Source: Corynebacterium lizhenjunii (GTDB taxonomy: Bacteria; Actinomycetota; Actinomycetes; Mycobacteriales; Mycobacteriaceae). Taken from it: a stretch of 64,000 nt of DNA. The position numbers and the translations under genes are program-made. The notes beneath the pieces are model-generated. The model was not told the DNA's origin and did no database searches. It saw only the letters and a program-made list of their open reading frames with translations. Location of the stretch: contig NZ_CP064954.1 of the NCBI RefSeq assembly GCF_011038655.2, forward strand, positions 1-64,000. The letters run 5' to 3'. Shown here in pieces: positions 46,474-55,088 of the stretch (position 1 is its first letter; each line of letters starts with the position of its first letter).

Positions 46474-47822
46474 GACTTCAGCCTGCCTTGGATAGCCGGG
46501 AACAAGGTGGTGTCGCTAACTGCCGGGGTGGCGCTGTCCACCACGGGCCGGCGCGCAGCGTGCGAGATACGCAGCAAGATGGCTAACAAAATGTAGTTGG
46601 CCATCAGCGAAGAGCCACCGGCAGACATAAACGGCGTGGTCAGACCAGTAAGCGGTAGGAGCTTAGAGATGCCCCCAGCCACCACAAACACCTGAATAAT
46701 CAGCGTCAGCGACAGACCCGCCGCCACCAGCTTGCCGTAGGTATCCCGAGTGCGCAGGGCAGTGTTGAAGCCGCGGGAGACCAGCATGGCAAACAAAATC
46801 AGTACCGCGGACAGCCCAATTAAGCCCAGCTCCTCCCCGATGGCCGCCAGGATGAAGTCCGAGTGGGCCACCGGGATCAGGTTGGGGTAGCCCTGGCCCA
46901 GGCCAGAGCCGGTAATCCCACCGGTGGACAGCCCAAATAGCGACTGGGATAATTGCAGGCCGGTGGTGTAGTAATTATCCAGCGGGTTAAGGAAATCCTC
47001 CACGCGCTGCTGAATCTTTCCAGACACCTGGTAGACGCCCACTGCGCCCACGGAGACCAGCAGCACGCCAATGAGCAGCCAGGACGTGCGGCCCGTGGCC
47101 ACATACAGCATGCCCAGCACCGTGGTAAACAGCAGCAGTGCGGGACCAAAGTCATTGGACACGCCCATGATCACAATCGCAATGGCCCACACCACCAGAA
47201 TCGGCGCCAAGTCCCGCAGGCGTGGCAGCGAAATCCCCAGGAAGCGATAGCCTGCCACGGTAAACAGTGAACGCTTTTGCGTCAGCAGCATGGCGAAGAA
47301 CAAGATCAGCATGATCTTGGAGAACTCCCCCGGCTGGATGGAAAAGGGCCCCAGCTTGAGCCAGATGCGCGCGTCGGCCTCCGTGGGCTGCGGCCACACC
47401 AAAGGCAGGGCCAGCAGCACCAGGCCGGCTGCGCCCAGGATGTAGGAATAACGCGTGAGCCGCTTATGGTCCTGCAGCACGGCTAGCACCACGATGAAGA
47501 TGACCACGCTAATAACCGTCCACATAATTTGGCGGTTAGCCAGGGACAACCCAGAGGCCAGGTCCAGGCGCGCCAGCATAATCAGCCCCGTGCCATTGAG
47601 CACTGCGGCCACCGGTAGCATGATTTGGTCCGCATACGGGGCCAGAATGCTCAGCGCCACGTGCGCGATGGCAAAAATCCCAATGAACCCGCCAATCAGG
47701 AACAAAATGTCCGTGCCCAGTGTGTTGCCTTGGGACAGCTCCAGGCTAATCAAAATGGTGGAAAACACCAGGGTAGCCAGCACCAGCAGCCCCAGTTCCA
47801 GTCCGCGAAAACGCATGGCCAT
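46470..47822 (-). CDS. rodA: SEDS-family peptidoglycan polymerase RodA/FtsW
   Basis: SEDS proteins polymerise lipid II into glycan strands. The 450-residue product has about ten to twelve helices and the family traits: LKLGPFSIQPGEFSKI, VWAIAIVIMGVSNDFGPALLLF, GITGSGLGQGYPNLIPVAHSD region, and LTTPFMSAGGSSLMANY. Its start abuts the ppp stop and its end overlaps the pbpA start, so the two are tightly coupled. Confidence 0.95.
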   Translation of the reverse strand: MAMRFRGLELGLLVLATLVFSTILISLELSQGNTLGTDILFLIGGFIGIFAIAHVALSILAPYADQIMLPVAAVLNGTGLIMLARLDLASGLSLANRQIMWTVISVVIFIVVLAVLQDHKRLTRYSYILGAAGLVLLALPLVWPQPTEADARIWLKLGPFSIQPGEFSKIMLILFFAMLLTQKRSLFTVAGYRFLGISLPRLRDLAPILVVWAIAIVIMGVSNDFGPALLLFTTVLGMLYVATGRTSWLLIGVLLVSVGAVGVYQVSGKIQQRVEDFLNPLDNYYTTGLQLSQSLFGLSTGGITGSGLGQGYPNLIPVAHSDFILAAIGEELGLIGLSAVLILFAMLVSRGFNTALRTRDTYGKLVAAGLSLTLIIQVFVVAGGISKLLPLTGLTTPFMSAGGSSLMANYILLAILLRISHAARRPVVDSATPAVSDTTLFPAIQGRLKS

Positions 47823-49556
47823 CTACTTCACCTGCCGACAATTAACGCCCGGCTCTGCCCGGAACTCAGGCTTTGAGCTTGCCGATGCCCCCGCAGCCTC
47901 CCCGTCCTGCCTCTGCGGCGTGGGTTGTGCCGTAGGGGTTGGCGCGGCGGACTCGGATGCCACTGCGGCCGCTGCTGTGGCCGCTGCTGAGGTGGATGCT
48001 GCAGACGACTTCGCGGCAGCACTGCGCTCGGTGCTTGCCGTGCCCTCGGTGCTGGCCGCGCCCTCGGTGCTGGCCGCGCCCTCGCGTGAGGTGCGGCACG
48101 CCGGAAGCGCCTTATCCGCCAGCCTGCCCAGCTGCCCTTGGACTTCATCGTAGGAACCGGACGGCAGATTAGCCACCACCCCACGTTCAGACTGTGGCAG
48201 GTCTTCTACCGACATGGTCTTAAACTCTCCGCTGCACGGGCCGGTGTGCAAGCCCAATTCGCCGTCCGGGTTTAAGCACGCGTGCTGGTAGACGTTGTGC
48301 ATACTGCGGCCGAAGATCGAAATATCCGCGCCCCTATGGATGCTGAGTTCTTGCGTATTCTCCGCAGCTACCAGGAAGTAGTTGTTATTCATGAAGTGCT
48401 TCGCACTGGCACCGCCGGCTAGTACCAGCACCAGCACCGCCAGAATGGCCGCGATTAGTGCCCACGCCTTGGTGGAGGATCCGCGCCGGGCGCTCCCGGT
48501 ACCCGCGTTCCCAGCACCTGCGCCTGAGCCGCCGGCACCGACGGCCGCAGCCCCACCGGGCCCATCTGCCTCACCCGCGTTCGCACCGGCACCCGCCATC
48601 GTCTGTTGCGTGGTGGACGGTACGTTACCGGCTTTTCCCGGGCCTGCCTGACCCGCACCGGCGGGAGCGCCACCCGCCGGGCGGGCACGCAGAGCCGCCG
48701 CCCGCGATGCGGAAGAATCTGGATGGGTCGGCTCTGGGACCTCGCCGGCGATGGCACCGACGAGGACCGGGGCGGCATCGGCAAGCTCACGCACTTGCGC
48801 GGTGCCGGACTGGGACGCGGGGGACTGGGCGGTATCAACAACCTCTGCCAATACCACCGTGACATTGTCCGGCCCCCCGGAGCGCAGCGCCAGCTCCACC
48901 AACGTGGTCGCGGCCTCCTCCAAGGTGCCCTGGCCCAGCGCGGACTCAATGGTCGCGGCGGTAACCGGGTCTGAAAGACCGTCGGAACACAGCAGCACCC
49001 TGTCGCCTACCTGGGCGTCCCATAGGAACAAGGTTGGCTCAACATTTTTGCCCGAATAGGCCTTGAGAATCAGCGACTTTTGCGGGTGGGAGGAGACATC
49101 CTCCGGGTCCAACTTGCCCTCATCCACCAGGGACTGCACAAAAGTGTCGTCCTTTGTCAGCTGCGTTAGCGTGCCTTCCCGCAGGCGGTATGCGCGGGAG
49201 TCACCCACGTGGATCACCCCAAAGCTGCGGCCGTTGAACATCATGGCCGACAACGTGGTGCCCATGCCCTTGGTCTCCGGGAACTGGGCCACGTGGGCGG
49301 AAATATCATTATCAGCATCGCGCGCGGCGGCAGCCAGCAGCGCCAACATGTCATTATCCTGCGGGTCGCGATCTGTGGTCTGCAGGCGGGAAATCATCAA
49401 CTGGGAAGCTACCTCCCCAGCCGCATGTCCACCCATGCCATCCGCCAAGGCCAGCACATAGCGGCCGGCATAAGCAGAGTCCTCATTATTGGCCCGCACC
49501 AAACCGCGATCAGATAAGGCCGTCACCCGCAGGGCCCAGGAGTTCTTCGCTGCCAT
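47823..49556 (-). CDS. ppp: PP2C-type Ser/Thr protein phosphatase (PstP/Ppp)
   Basis: This is the membrane phosphatase that reverses PknA/PknB signalling. Residues 1-240 form the PP2C domain (NEDSAYAG, LADGMGGHAAGEVAS, VIHVGDSRAYRLREG, LLCSDGLSDPV, GGPDNVTVVL). A Gly/Ala-rich linker, one membrane helix near 368-388 and an external part follow. The external C-terminus has a short Ala/Ser/Thr repeat (ASTEG, near 525-540) and an Ala-rich tail. Motif copies at 48771 (ELADAA) and 47875 (GASASS) fall in the linker and the tail. At 577 residues it is longer than many homologues because of these segments. Confidence 0.94.
   Translation of the reverse strand: MAAKNSWALRVTALSDRGLVRANNEDSAYAGRYVLALADGMGGHAAGEVASQLMISRLQTTDRDPQDNDMLALLAAAARDADNDISAHVAQFPETKGMGTTLSAMMFNGRSFGVIHVGDSRAYRLREGTLTQLTKDDTFVQSLVDEGKLDPEDVSSHPQKSLILKAYSGKNVEPTLFLWDAQVGDRVLLCSDGLSDPVTAATIESALGQGTLEEAATTLVELALRSGGPDNVTVVLAEVVDTAQSPASQSGTAQVRELADAAPVLVGAIAGEVPEPTHPDSSASRAAALRARPAGGAPAGAGQAGPGKAGNVPSTTQQTMAGAGANAGEADGPGGAAAVGAGGSGAGAGNAGTGSARRGSSTKAWALIAAILAVLVLVLAGGASAKHFMNNNYFLVAAENTQELSIHRGADISIFGRSMHNVYQHACLNPDGELGLHTGPCSGEFKTMSVEDLPQSERGVVANLPSGSYDEVQGQLGRLADKALPACRTSREGAASTEGAASTEGTASTERSAAAKSSAASTSAAATAAAAVASESAAPTPTAQPTPQRQDGEAAGASASSKPEFRAEPGVNCRQVK
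47875..47892 (+). repeat. Exact copy of the dispersed 18-bp motif
   Basis: GAGCTTGCCGATGCCCCC near the 3' end of ppp. Confidence 0.95.
48771..48788 (-). repeat. Copy of the dispersed 18-bp motif (one mismatch)
   Basis: GGCGGCATCGGCAAGCTC in the linker region of ppp. Confidence 0.8.
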
Positions 49557-49559
49557 AAG

Positions 49560-50027
49560 TTATGCCACCAGCCTTAACGTTGTGCGACCCATCTTGATGT
49601 CCATGCCTACCTCTACCCGCTCCGGCTGGTCAATGCGCACCCCATTAACAAAGGTGCCATTGCGCGACTCCAAGTCCTCAATAAACCACTGCGAACCGCG
49701 GCGGAACAGCCTCGAGTGCTGCGCGGAGGAATAATCATCCCCCGTAACAAAATCGCAGTCATTGGCGCGGCCCAAAATAAACTCCTCAAAAGTCCCCAGC
49801 TCCATGTGGGAGCCCTGCAGCGGGCCCTCCACAATGGCAATCTGGCGGGCAGTCTCCCGCCGCCGGGGTGCTTGCTCGCCCGCCTGGGCCAGGACTCCCG
49901 ATGCCGTCGCTGAGACCGCGGCGGCCGCGTTAGCATCCCGCCGCATGGCGTTTAAGGCAACGAGGATAAACACCCACAGCAATGCCAGGATGCTAATCCT
50001 CAAGCCGAGAATAACCACTGAATCCAC
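49560..50027 (-). CDS. fhaB: FHA-domain protein FhaB (FipA)
   Basis: FhaB is a membrane-anchored phosphothreonine reader of PknA/PknB targets. The 155-residue product starts at the GTG at 50027, which places the membrane helix first (VVILGLRISILALLWVFILV). The FHA domain follows: ILGRANDCDFVTGDDYSSAQ, HSRLF, IEDLESRNGTFVNG. The longer upstream frame would put a basic stretch before the helix and overlap the end of the intergenic gap, so I reject it. Confidence 0.9.
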   Translation of the reverse strand: MDSVVILGLRISILALLWVFILVALNAMRRDANAAAAVSATASGVLAQAGEQAPRRRETARQIAIVEGPLQGSHMELGTFEEFILGRANDCDFVTGDDYSSAQHSRLFRRGSQWFIEDLESRNGTFVNGVRIDQPERVEVGMDIKMGRTTLRLVA

Positions 50028-50114
50028 CGGTGGAGCCGCCTTCCTAAAACGGGGCCCAATGTGGGCCTTTCGGGGTGCGGGCAAAGCCGCGGAAATCTAA
50101 ACCTAACGCAACAT

Positions 50115-51083
50115 CTACGTATCCAGGCCCGTAATACGGACCTCAATATGGGAGTGGCCCATAGTAATCACATCACCATCCGCCAGCAGCCAATTCTCAA
50201 TGGGGGTGTCATTGACCGTGGTGCCATTAGTGGACTGCAAATCTACCAGCACTGCGTCATGCCCATTCCAGGTGATCTCCGCGTGCTGGCGGGAGACCCC
50301 CGTATCTGGCAAACGCAAGTCCGCCTCATTGGAACGGCCAATGATATTCGAGCCCTCGCGCACCTGGTAAGTGCGCGAGGATCCGTCCTGCAGCAGCAGG
50401 TTCACACTCGGGCCATCGCCCGCGCCCTCTGGCACCGTGGGTGCGCGGAAGGCTGTAGTGGCTGCGTCCTCAACTCCGGGATGCACATGGAAATTGTTCA
50501 TGGTGTCAGAGTCCTCCTGGTCCTGCTGCGCTGCGCCAGCATTCGCGGCCGCTGCGTGTGCCAGCTGGTTATCCGCCGGTTCGTGTGCGGCCTGGTTGCC
50601 TGCCGGGTAGTGGCCTGCTTGTTTGTCTGCCGCTTGGTGTGCTGCCTGGTTTTCTTCCGGATACGGGGTGTGGAAAATGGCATCAAAGCCGTTTTCCTCC
50701 TCCGGCTCGTGGTCAATGAAGGATGACACGCGCAACTGCCCGGTGCGCAGGCCAGACTCTTCTGCGATCCGCACAATAACCGGCCCAGCCAAATGCCAGC
50801 CGTTATTACGCACATAACGTGCTATCTGATCTGCCAAAGAATCCGGCAACTGCGGATCCTGCGAGAGGTTTTCAATGTCCTTCGCGCTCACCGCGACAGT
50901 GATGACGTTAGGTGCGTAGAGGTTGTTGTCCTCCCCCCGGGTCAGATTGTCATGAGCTTCCTGTTTAATCAGCTCTTCAATCTCCGCCGGGACCACACGG
51001 CCGCCAAAGACGAACGCCATGCCGTTGTCTAGTCCGCGCTGCATGGCGGAATCCAGCTTGGCTAGCCTGGCAAACACTCCCAT
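50115..51083 (-). CDS. fhaA: FHA-domain protein FhaA with DUF3662 domain
   Basis: FhaA reads phosphothreonine and, in mycobacteria, controls peptidoglycan synthesis. The 322-residue product has an N-terminal DUF3662 domain (GLDNGMAFVFGGRVVPAEIE, then LYAPNVITVAVS), a Gln/Ala/His-rich linker with short internal repeats (NQAAH, twice) and a C-terminal FHA domain (GRSNEADLRLPDTGVSRQHA, then LQSTNGTTVND). It begins the seven-gene operon, with GGAGGAGG before the ATG. Confidence 0.93.
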   Translation of the reverse strand: MGVFARLAKLDSAMQRGLDNGMAFVFGGRVVPAEIEELIKQEAHDNLTRGEDNNLYAPNVITVAVSAKDIENLSQDPQLPDSLADQIARYVRNNGWHLAGPVIVRIAEESGLRTGQLRVSSFIDHEPEEENGFDAIFHTPYPEENQAAHQAADKQAGHYPAGNQAAHEPADNQLAHAAAANAGAAQQDQEDSDTMNNFHVHPGVEDAATTAFRAPTVPEGAGDGPSVNLLLQDGSSRTYQVREGSNIIGRSNEADLRLPDTGVSRQHAEITWNGHDAVLVDLQSTNGTTVNDTPIENWLLADGDVITMGHSHIEVRITGLDT

Positions 51084-51264
51084 TGGCGCGGACCTCCTCC
51101 GTGTACTAGCTAGTTAAATGACCCGTCCAGTATAGGGGCTACTGCTGAGTCCAACGAAGATCCGCGCAGAAAAGTTCCGAGAATTTTGTGCTTATCCTGC
51201 GGATTTGGATACCTGCCAGGCCTCTGTGTTATCTTTATCGAGTCGCGTAAACGACCGACACCCT

Positions 51265-51348
51265 GCCCGGGTGGCGGAATTGGCAGACGCGCTGGCTTCA
51301 GGTGCCAGTGTTCGCAAGGACGTGCGGGTTCAAGTCCCGCCCCGGGCA
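51265..51348 (+). tRNA. tRNA-Leu (anticodon CAG)
   Basis: An 84-base class II tRNA: acceptor GCCCGGG pairs with CCCGGGC (51341-51347), discriminator A at 51348. The anticodon stem CTGGC/GCCAG encloses TTCAGGT, with CAG at 51299-51301. It has a variable arm, and the T arm reads GGGTTCAAGTCCC. Confidence 0.95.
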
Positions 51349-51356
51349 CTCTATAG

Positions 51357-51392
51357 CCGGGGGCCATCGCTTGAAAAGACGGTGGCCCCCGG
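51357..51392 (+). terminator. Terminator after tRNA-Leu
   Basis: CCGGGGGCCA (51357-51366) pairs with TGGCCCCCGG (51383-51392), and the stem continues with C/G on the loop side. TTGCTTTTCG follows. Confidence 0.88.
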
Positions 51393-51441
51393 TTGCTTTT
51401 CGTTTTCTCAGCGCGGACCCGGGCCCGGCACCAAGCATGAG

Positions 51442-52889
51442 GGCCTAATGGTCAAAATGTGTGGCCTAATGGTCAAAATGTGTTGTTTTTCGGCGTGTCG
51501 TCTTAATGGTCAGAATGTGTTGGTGGGGGTTAGTGGATGGTGCCTTTCCTGATTCCCATACTGTGGTTGTAGTCAGCGTCGATGGCGTTGTCGAGGAGTG
51601 CGGGCCGCCCGTCGTCGTGACCGTTGGCGGTTTGGCGCTCGTGGTGGGCAAGGATCGTGGCTTTGGCGGTTGCGTCCTTGCCCCAATTTTGTTCTCTGGC
51701 GATGTCTACGGGGTCGCGTGGGTGTTGTGTGTGGGTGTAGAGCCACCAGTCGCAGGCGATGCGTTGATGTTCATCTCTGAGGCCTCTGTGGGCGTGCAGG
51801 AGGCTTTTTATCGGGGAGTTGATGCCACCTTCTAGGCTGTTGGTGGTGCTTTTATAGGCGATGGTGCCCTGCTTTTCGGTCAGGTAGGTAAACAAGTGAC
51901 CGGCCTTGGAAAGTCGCACCAGCTGCATGTAGGCGGCTCGGTGGGTGTAGTGGGTGTACCACCATCTTTTGTTGTGTCGCTTCGATTTCGGGATCTGCTC
52001 AAGCGGGGTGTCTTTGACGTAGCTTTTCTCATTGAGCTGCGTGTTGAAGGTTTGGCCGAACTTCTGCAGCTTTATCGTCCAGTCGGCGGCCTGGTCGAGA
52101 TCGTCTATGTGCAGTAGCTCTAGGGATAGTCGGCGTAGTGCCTTGCCCATTGCTGATGTGGGATGAAGACCTGTAGCGGTTTGGATATTTCGTTTGACGT
52201 GGACGAGGCAGCGTTGGATTTTGGTCTCAGGCCAGGTGTTTCGGATGGCTTTTGCTGAGCCTTTATGGCCATCTGTCGTTGCAATCAGTGGCGGGGCAAT
52301 AGTGTCGAGTAATCGGCCGTAGGCCCAGGAATCTTCGGTGTATCCCCAGAACCATGAGATGACATGGTCGCAGTCGGCTAGGACAAGCAGGCATTTTGTG
52401 TTGAAGTATGTCCCATCGATAAAGACCTGGTCATAGACCCGGTGGGGGTCTGCTGGCATTGGTGGTTGCACGTACCAGAAGGTGGCGAAGCGGCGTTGGA
52501 GTGTCGATACGCTCACGTTGTGTATCTTGGCCAGCGTGTTTAGTGAAATTCCGCTGGTGAGCCAGTCAACGAAGACTCTAAACCACATCGCTTGGCCGGC
52601 GTCGTCGTGGCAACGGGTAAAGGTGTGCCCGCACTCCTTGCAGCGCCAACGCTGGCGGCTACTCGTAGTCGTTCCATGCTTGATACTTCGCCCGGCGCAC
52701 ACCGGGCATGGGGGATGTTTAGTACTCATCCCCTCATCGTCTACGCCCCCATATCACACTTGGTCGGTGGCCTGTGGGATTTCAGTGCATTGACCGCTCA
52801 TTTACCCCAGAACAGTAAATCATTCCTAATACCACCAGCACGGAGCACAGAAACAGACAAATTCACCAACACATTTTGACCATTAGCCC
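51442..52889 (-). mobile_element. IS1249-like insertion sequence (IS256 superfamily), apparently intact
   Basis: Terminal inverted repeats GGCCTAATGGTCAAAATGTG (left) and GGGCTAATGGTCAAAATGTG (right, reverse complement) bound 1448 bp. An 8-bp direct repeat AGCATGAG flanks it (51434-51441 and 52890-52897), fitting a target duplication. The left end carries two further copies of the repeat (51463-51482 and 51502-51521). The single orf is intact, so the element may be active and recent. Confidence 0.88.
51530..52729 (-). CDS. IS1249-family transposase
   Basis: The 399-residue protein has an N-terminal zinc-ribbon/helix-turn-helix (CPVCAGRSIKHG, WRCKECGHTFTR), then a DDE-type core: DQVFIDGTYF, IATTDGHKGSAKAI with CLVHVKRNIQ (the C-x2-H motif of the MULE/IS256 group), and NSLEGGINSPIKSLL. 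The tail ends in RKGTIH. The full-length frame and clean terminal repeats suggest a functional copy. Confidence 0.9.
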   Translation of the reverse strand: MSTKHPPCPVCAGRSIKHGTTTSSRQRWRCKECGHTFTRCHDDAGQAMWFRVFVDWLTSGISLNTLAKIHNVSVSTLQRRFATFWYVQPPMPADPHRVYDQVFIDGTYFNTKCLLVLADCDHVISWFWGYTEDSWAYGRLLDTIAPPLIATTDGHKGSAKAIRNTWPETKIQRCLVHVKRNIQTATGLHPTSAMGKALRRLSLELLHIDDLDQAADWTIKLQKFGQTFNTQLNEKSYVKDTPLEQIPKSKRHNKRWWYTHYTHRAAYMQLVRLSKAGHLFTYLTEKQGTIAYKSTTNSLEGGINSPIKSLLHAHRGLRDEHQRIACDWWLYTHTQHPRDPVDIAREQNWGKDATAKATILAHHERQTANGHDDGRPALLDNAIDADYNHSMGIRKGTIH

Positions 52890-52897
52890 AGCATGAG

Positions 52898-52990
52898 GGG
52901 CTTGTGTACCCTGATGCGGCTGCCTAGTTGTCAAATGGGGCCGGCCTAGTGGTTAAAGTGTGGGGCCTAATGGTCAAAGCCCTCAATGCG
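52898..52990. repeat. Degenerate IS-end-like repeats to the right of the IS1249-like element
   Basis: Outside the right end lie three direct, diverged versions of the terminal repeat: TGCCTAGTTGTCAAATGGGG, GGCCTAGTGGTTAAAGTGTG and GGCCTAATGGTCAAAGCCCT. They may be relics of earlier insertions or a preferred target. Confidence 0.6.
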
Positions 52991-53061
52991 TGATGCATTT
53001 CCTCCGCAAACACGACATCGTGGTATGGGCGGGGAGGGGCCTGCGCGCAGAAAAAGCACCA
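52991..53061. mobile_element. Second copy of the MITE-like element, inverted
   Basis: TGATGCATTTCCTCCGCAAA to about AAAAAGCACCA; the core is shared with the reverse complement of 8108-8178. Its terminal repeats are more decayed. It lies at the left edge of the small-peptide array. Confidence 0.55.
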
Positions 53062-53258
53062 CGTCGTGCTGCAATTGGGGGCTTATTGGCGTGGAGGTCA
53101 CGTTAGAGCGCTCTCCGCATGGCGATTGAACCTTGCGCTTATACACTGTCCTGATACACTTGTGGGCAACAGTTTGGTTGCTGGTCGCGGCCAGGCTGGA
53201 AAATGAAGGAATCCCCAGCCAGGTGCAAGTGACTGAGGATTCCTCGGACCTATCGGCC

Positions 53259-53414
53259 CTAGCAGAGTAGCGTTTTAACTAGCTCTACTATCGCGGTCGC
53301 GAAACGAGTTAACTCGCTCGCCAGCTCTACCTTTGCCGGGTTGCTGGGGGCGAGTTTCCTTTGCTCGCGACCGGGCATGCGTCCTGGGCGCTTCCGCTTG
53401 GAATGCTTACCCAT
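53259..53414 (-). CDS. Small cationic amphipathic peptide, copy 1
   Basis: This 51-residue peptide opens with MGKHSKRKRPGRMPGREQRK and ends in a likely amphipathic helix (VELASELTRFATAIVELVKT, then LLC). The ATG at 53414 follows AAGGGAGGTG by five bases. The N-terminal 20 residues are very basic; there is no signal peptide. Unlike the other copies its leader is short (about 90 bases from the TATAAC at 53491-53496 on the reverse strand), and it ends in Cys. I do not recognise the family. The layout resembles small membrane-active peptides such as type I toxins or modulins, by shape only. Confidence 0.7.
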   Translation of the reverse strand: MGKHSKRKRPGRMPGREQRKLAPSNPAKVELASELTRFATAIVELVKTLLC

Positions 53415-53594
53415 GTTGCACCTCCCTTCGTCGGAGGTTGGTAACGCCTCCGCCTGATTCTCGTGGGAGGCTTGCGCTTCTTCGTGGTCACGTTATACTG
53501 GGGTCAACAGTTTGGCTGCTGTTCGCGGCCAGGCTGGAAATGAAAGACTCCCCAGCCAACGGGCATTGACTGAGGAGTCCCGGACCTAACGGCC

Positions 53595-53747
53595 CTAGAG
53601 GAGTTCCTTAACAAACTCCACTATCGCGGTCGCGAACCGCGTCAACTCGCTCACCAGCTTGATCTTTGTGGGATCGCTGGGGGCGAGTTTCTTCTGCTCG
53701 CGACCGGGCATGCGCCCTGGGTGCTTCCGCTTGGAATGCTTACCCAT
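53595..53747 (-). CDS. Small cationic amphipathic peptide, copy 2
   Basis: A 50-residue paralogue: MGKHSKRKHPGRMPGREQKK then KIKLVSELTRFATAIVEFVK and a final ELL. Twelve Lys/Arg against five Asp/Glu give a net charge near +7, concentrated in the first 20 residues. The frame happens to be open upstream to 53996, but the perfect ribosome site AAGGGAGGTG before the ATG at 53747, and the broken frame in the neighbouring units, show the short form is the gene. Its function is unknown. Confidence 0.72.
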   Translation of the reverse strand: MGKHSKRKHPGRMPGREQKKLAPSDPTKIKLVSELTRFATAIVEFVKELL

Positions 53748-54000
53748 GTTGCACCTCCCTTCGTCGGGGGTTGGTTCCCTCGCCAGATATGGCGCGCGGA
53801 AACATGGCCCACGAAGACGCGCGGACCTACCGCGCACCGACGAGGAAGTCACTCCCGCAATCGGGAGCTGAAATAACCCCCGAGTAATCTGCGTTTGTGA
53901 ACCACATCCCAGATTAGCGGCGTTCGCCTCGGTTGTCGAGGGGTGGTAACGCCTTCGGGTGATTCGTGTGGGAGGCTTGCGCTTCTTCGTGGTCACGTTA
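53748..54000 (-). ncRNA. Structured leader of the peptide gene (copy 2 example)
   Basis: Read on the minus strand, the leader begins near TATAAC (53995-53990) and contains two hairpins: TAATCTG with CAGATTA (about 53888-53918) and CTCCCG with CGGGAG (about 53853-53869). A near-identical leader precedes copy 3. It could be an attenuator or the target of an antisense RNA; copy 1 lacks this long leader. Confidence 0.45.
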
Positions 54001-54092
54001 TACTGGGGTCAACAGTTTGGCTGCTGTTCGCGGCCAGGCTGGAAAATGAAGGAATCCCCAGCCAACCGTCATTGACTGAGGATTCCCCGGAC

Positions 54093-54257
54093 CTAACGGC
54101 CCGTGTGAAGCATGGCGTTAACCAGCTCCACGATTGCGGTCGCAAGACCAGTTAGCTCGCTCACCAGCTTGATCTTTGCGGGATCGCTGGGGGCGAGTTT
54201 CTTTTGCTCGCGACCGGGCATGCGCCCTGGGTGCTTCCGCTTGGAATGCTTACCCAT
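54093..54257 (-). CDS. Small cationic amphipathic peptide, copy 3
   Basis: A 54-residue paralogue: same first 24 residues as copy 2 (MGKHSKRKHPGRMPGREQKK), then AKIKLVSELTGLATAIVELV and the tail NAMLHTGR. The ATG at 54257 follows the same AAGGGAGGTG. Differences from copy 2 cluster in the C-terminal helix and tail, while the basic head is constant. This suggests the head has a fixed role and the helix is variable. Confidence 0.72.
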   Translation of the reverse strand: MGKHSKRKHPGRMPGREQKKLAPSDPAKIKLVSELTGLATAIVELVNAMLHTGR

Positions 54258-54514
54258 GTTGCACCTCCCTTCGTCGGGGGTTGGTTCCCTCGCCTGAAAG
54301 GCGCGCGGAAACATGGCCCACGAAGACGCGCGGACCTACCGCGCACCGACGAGGAAGTCACTCCCGCAATCGGGAGCTGAAATAACCCCCGAGTAATCTG
54401 CGTTTGTGAACCACATCCCAGATTAGCGGCGTTCGCCTCGGTTGTCGAGGGGTGGTAACGCCTTCGGGTGATTCGTGTGGGAGGCTTGCGCTTCTTCGTG
54501 GTCACGTTATACTG
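54258..54514 (-). ncRNA. Structured leader of the peptide gene (copy 3)
   Basis: It repeats the copy 2 leader, including the TAATCTG/CAGATTA and CTCCCG/CGGGAG hairpins, with only a few differences next to the ribosome site. Confidence 0.4.
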
Positions 54515-54851
54515 GGGTCAACAGTTTGGCTGCTGTTCGCGGCCAGGCTGGAAAATGAAGGAATCCCCAGCCAACCGTCATTGACTGAGGATTCCCCGGA
54601 CCTAACGGCCCGTGTGAAGCATGGCGTTAACCAGCTCCACGATTGCGGTCGCAAGACCAGTTAGCTCGCTCACCAGCTTGATCTTTGCGGGATCGCTGGG
54701 GGCGAGTTTCTTTTGCTCGCGACCGGGCATGCGCCCTGTGCCAAGTGCGCGTATTTGGTAGGGGTGTTCCGGGAAGTTGGTCGGGGTGGTGTTCCGGGTT
54801 GTTGGTAGGGCTGCCAGCCCCGGCGTTGCATGGCCGGGCTGGTGTTTGGGG

Positions 54852-55088
54852 TTAGGTCTTCGTGTTGTCGCGGATGGTTGCAAGATGCTTACGCATGTCA
54901 AAGTCCCCAATTTCTATATGGCGCCCGCTGCTGATCCTGCTTATGAGTGAGTCTGCTCCGACTCGGTTGGGTAGGGCCTTGAGCCAGTAGCCTGCACTCG
55001 ATTGCGATGAATTGATGGCCGGGAGTCGGCCGTCTCTTTCAATAAAGATTTTGGTTAGGTCGTCTTGACCACGGGAGTCAGTGCGCAT
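54852..55088 (-). pseudogene. IstB-like ATPase C-terminal fragment
   Basis: Only the last 60 or so residues remain. NSSQSSAGYWLKALPNRVGA followed by DSLISRISSGRHIEIGDFDM resembles the sensor/C-terminal part of IstB-type AAA helpers of IS21. The Walker motifs are gone. Confidence 0.55.

Noticed and set aside
51105..51114. Palindrome ACTAGCTAGT upstream of fhaA
   Set aside because: A 10-bp palindrome alone is too short to support an operator call.
53595..53996. 133-codon form of peptide copy 2
   Set aside because: The upstream frame is not kept in the neighbouring units, while the perfect ribosome site and the short gene are.
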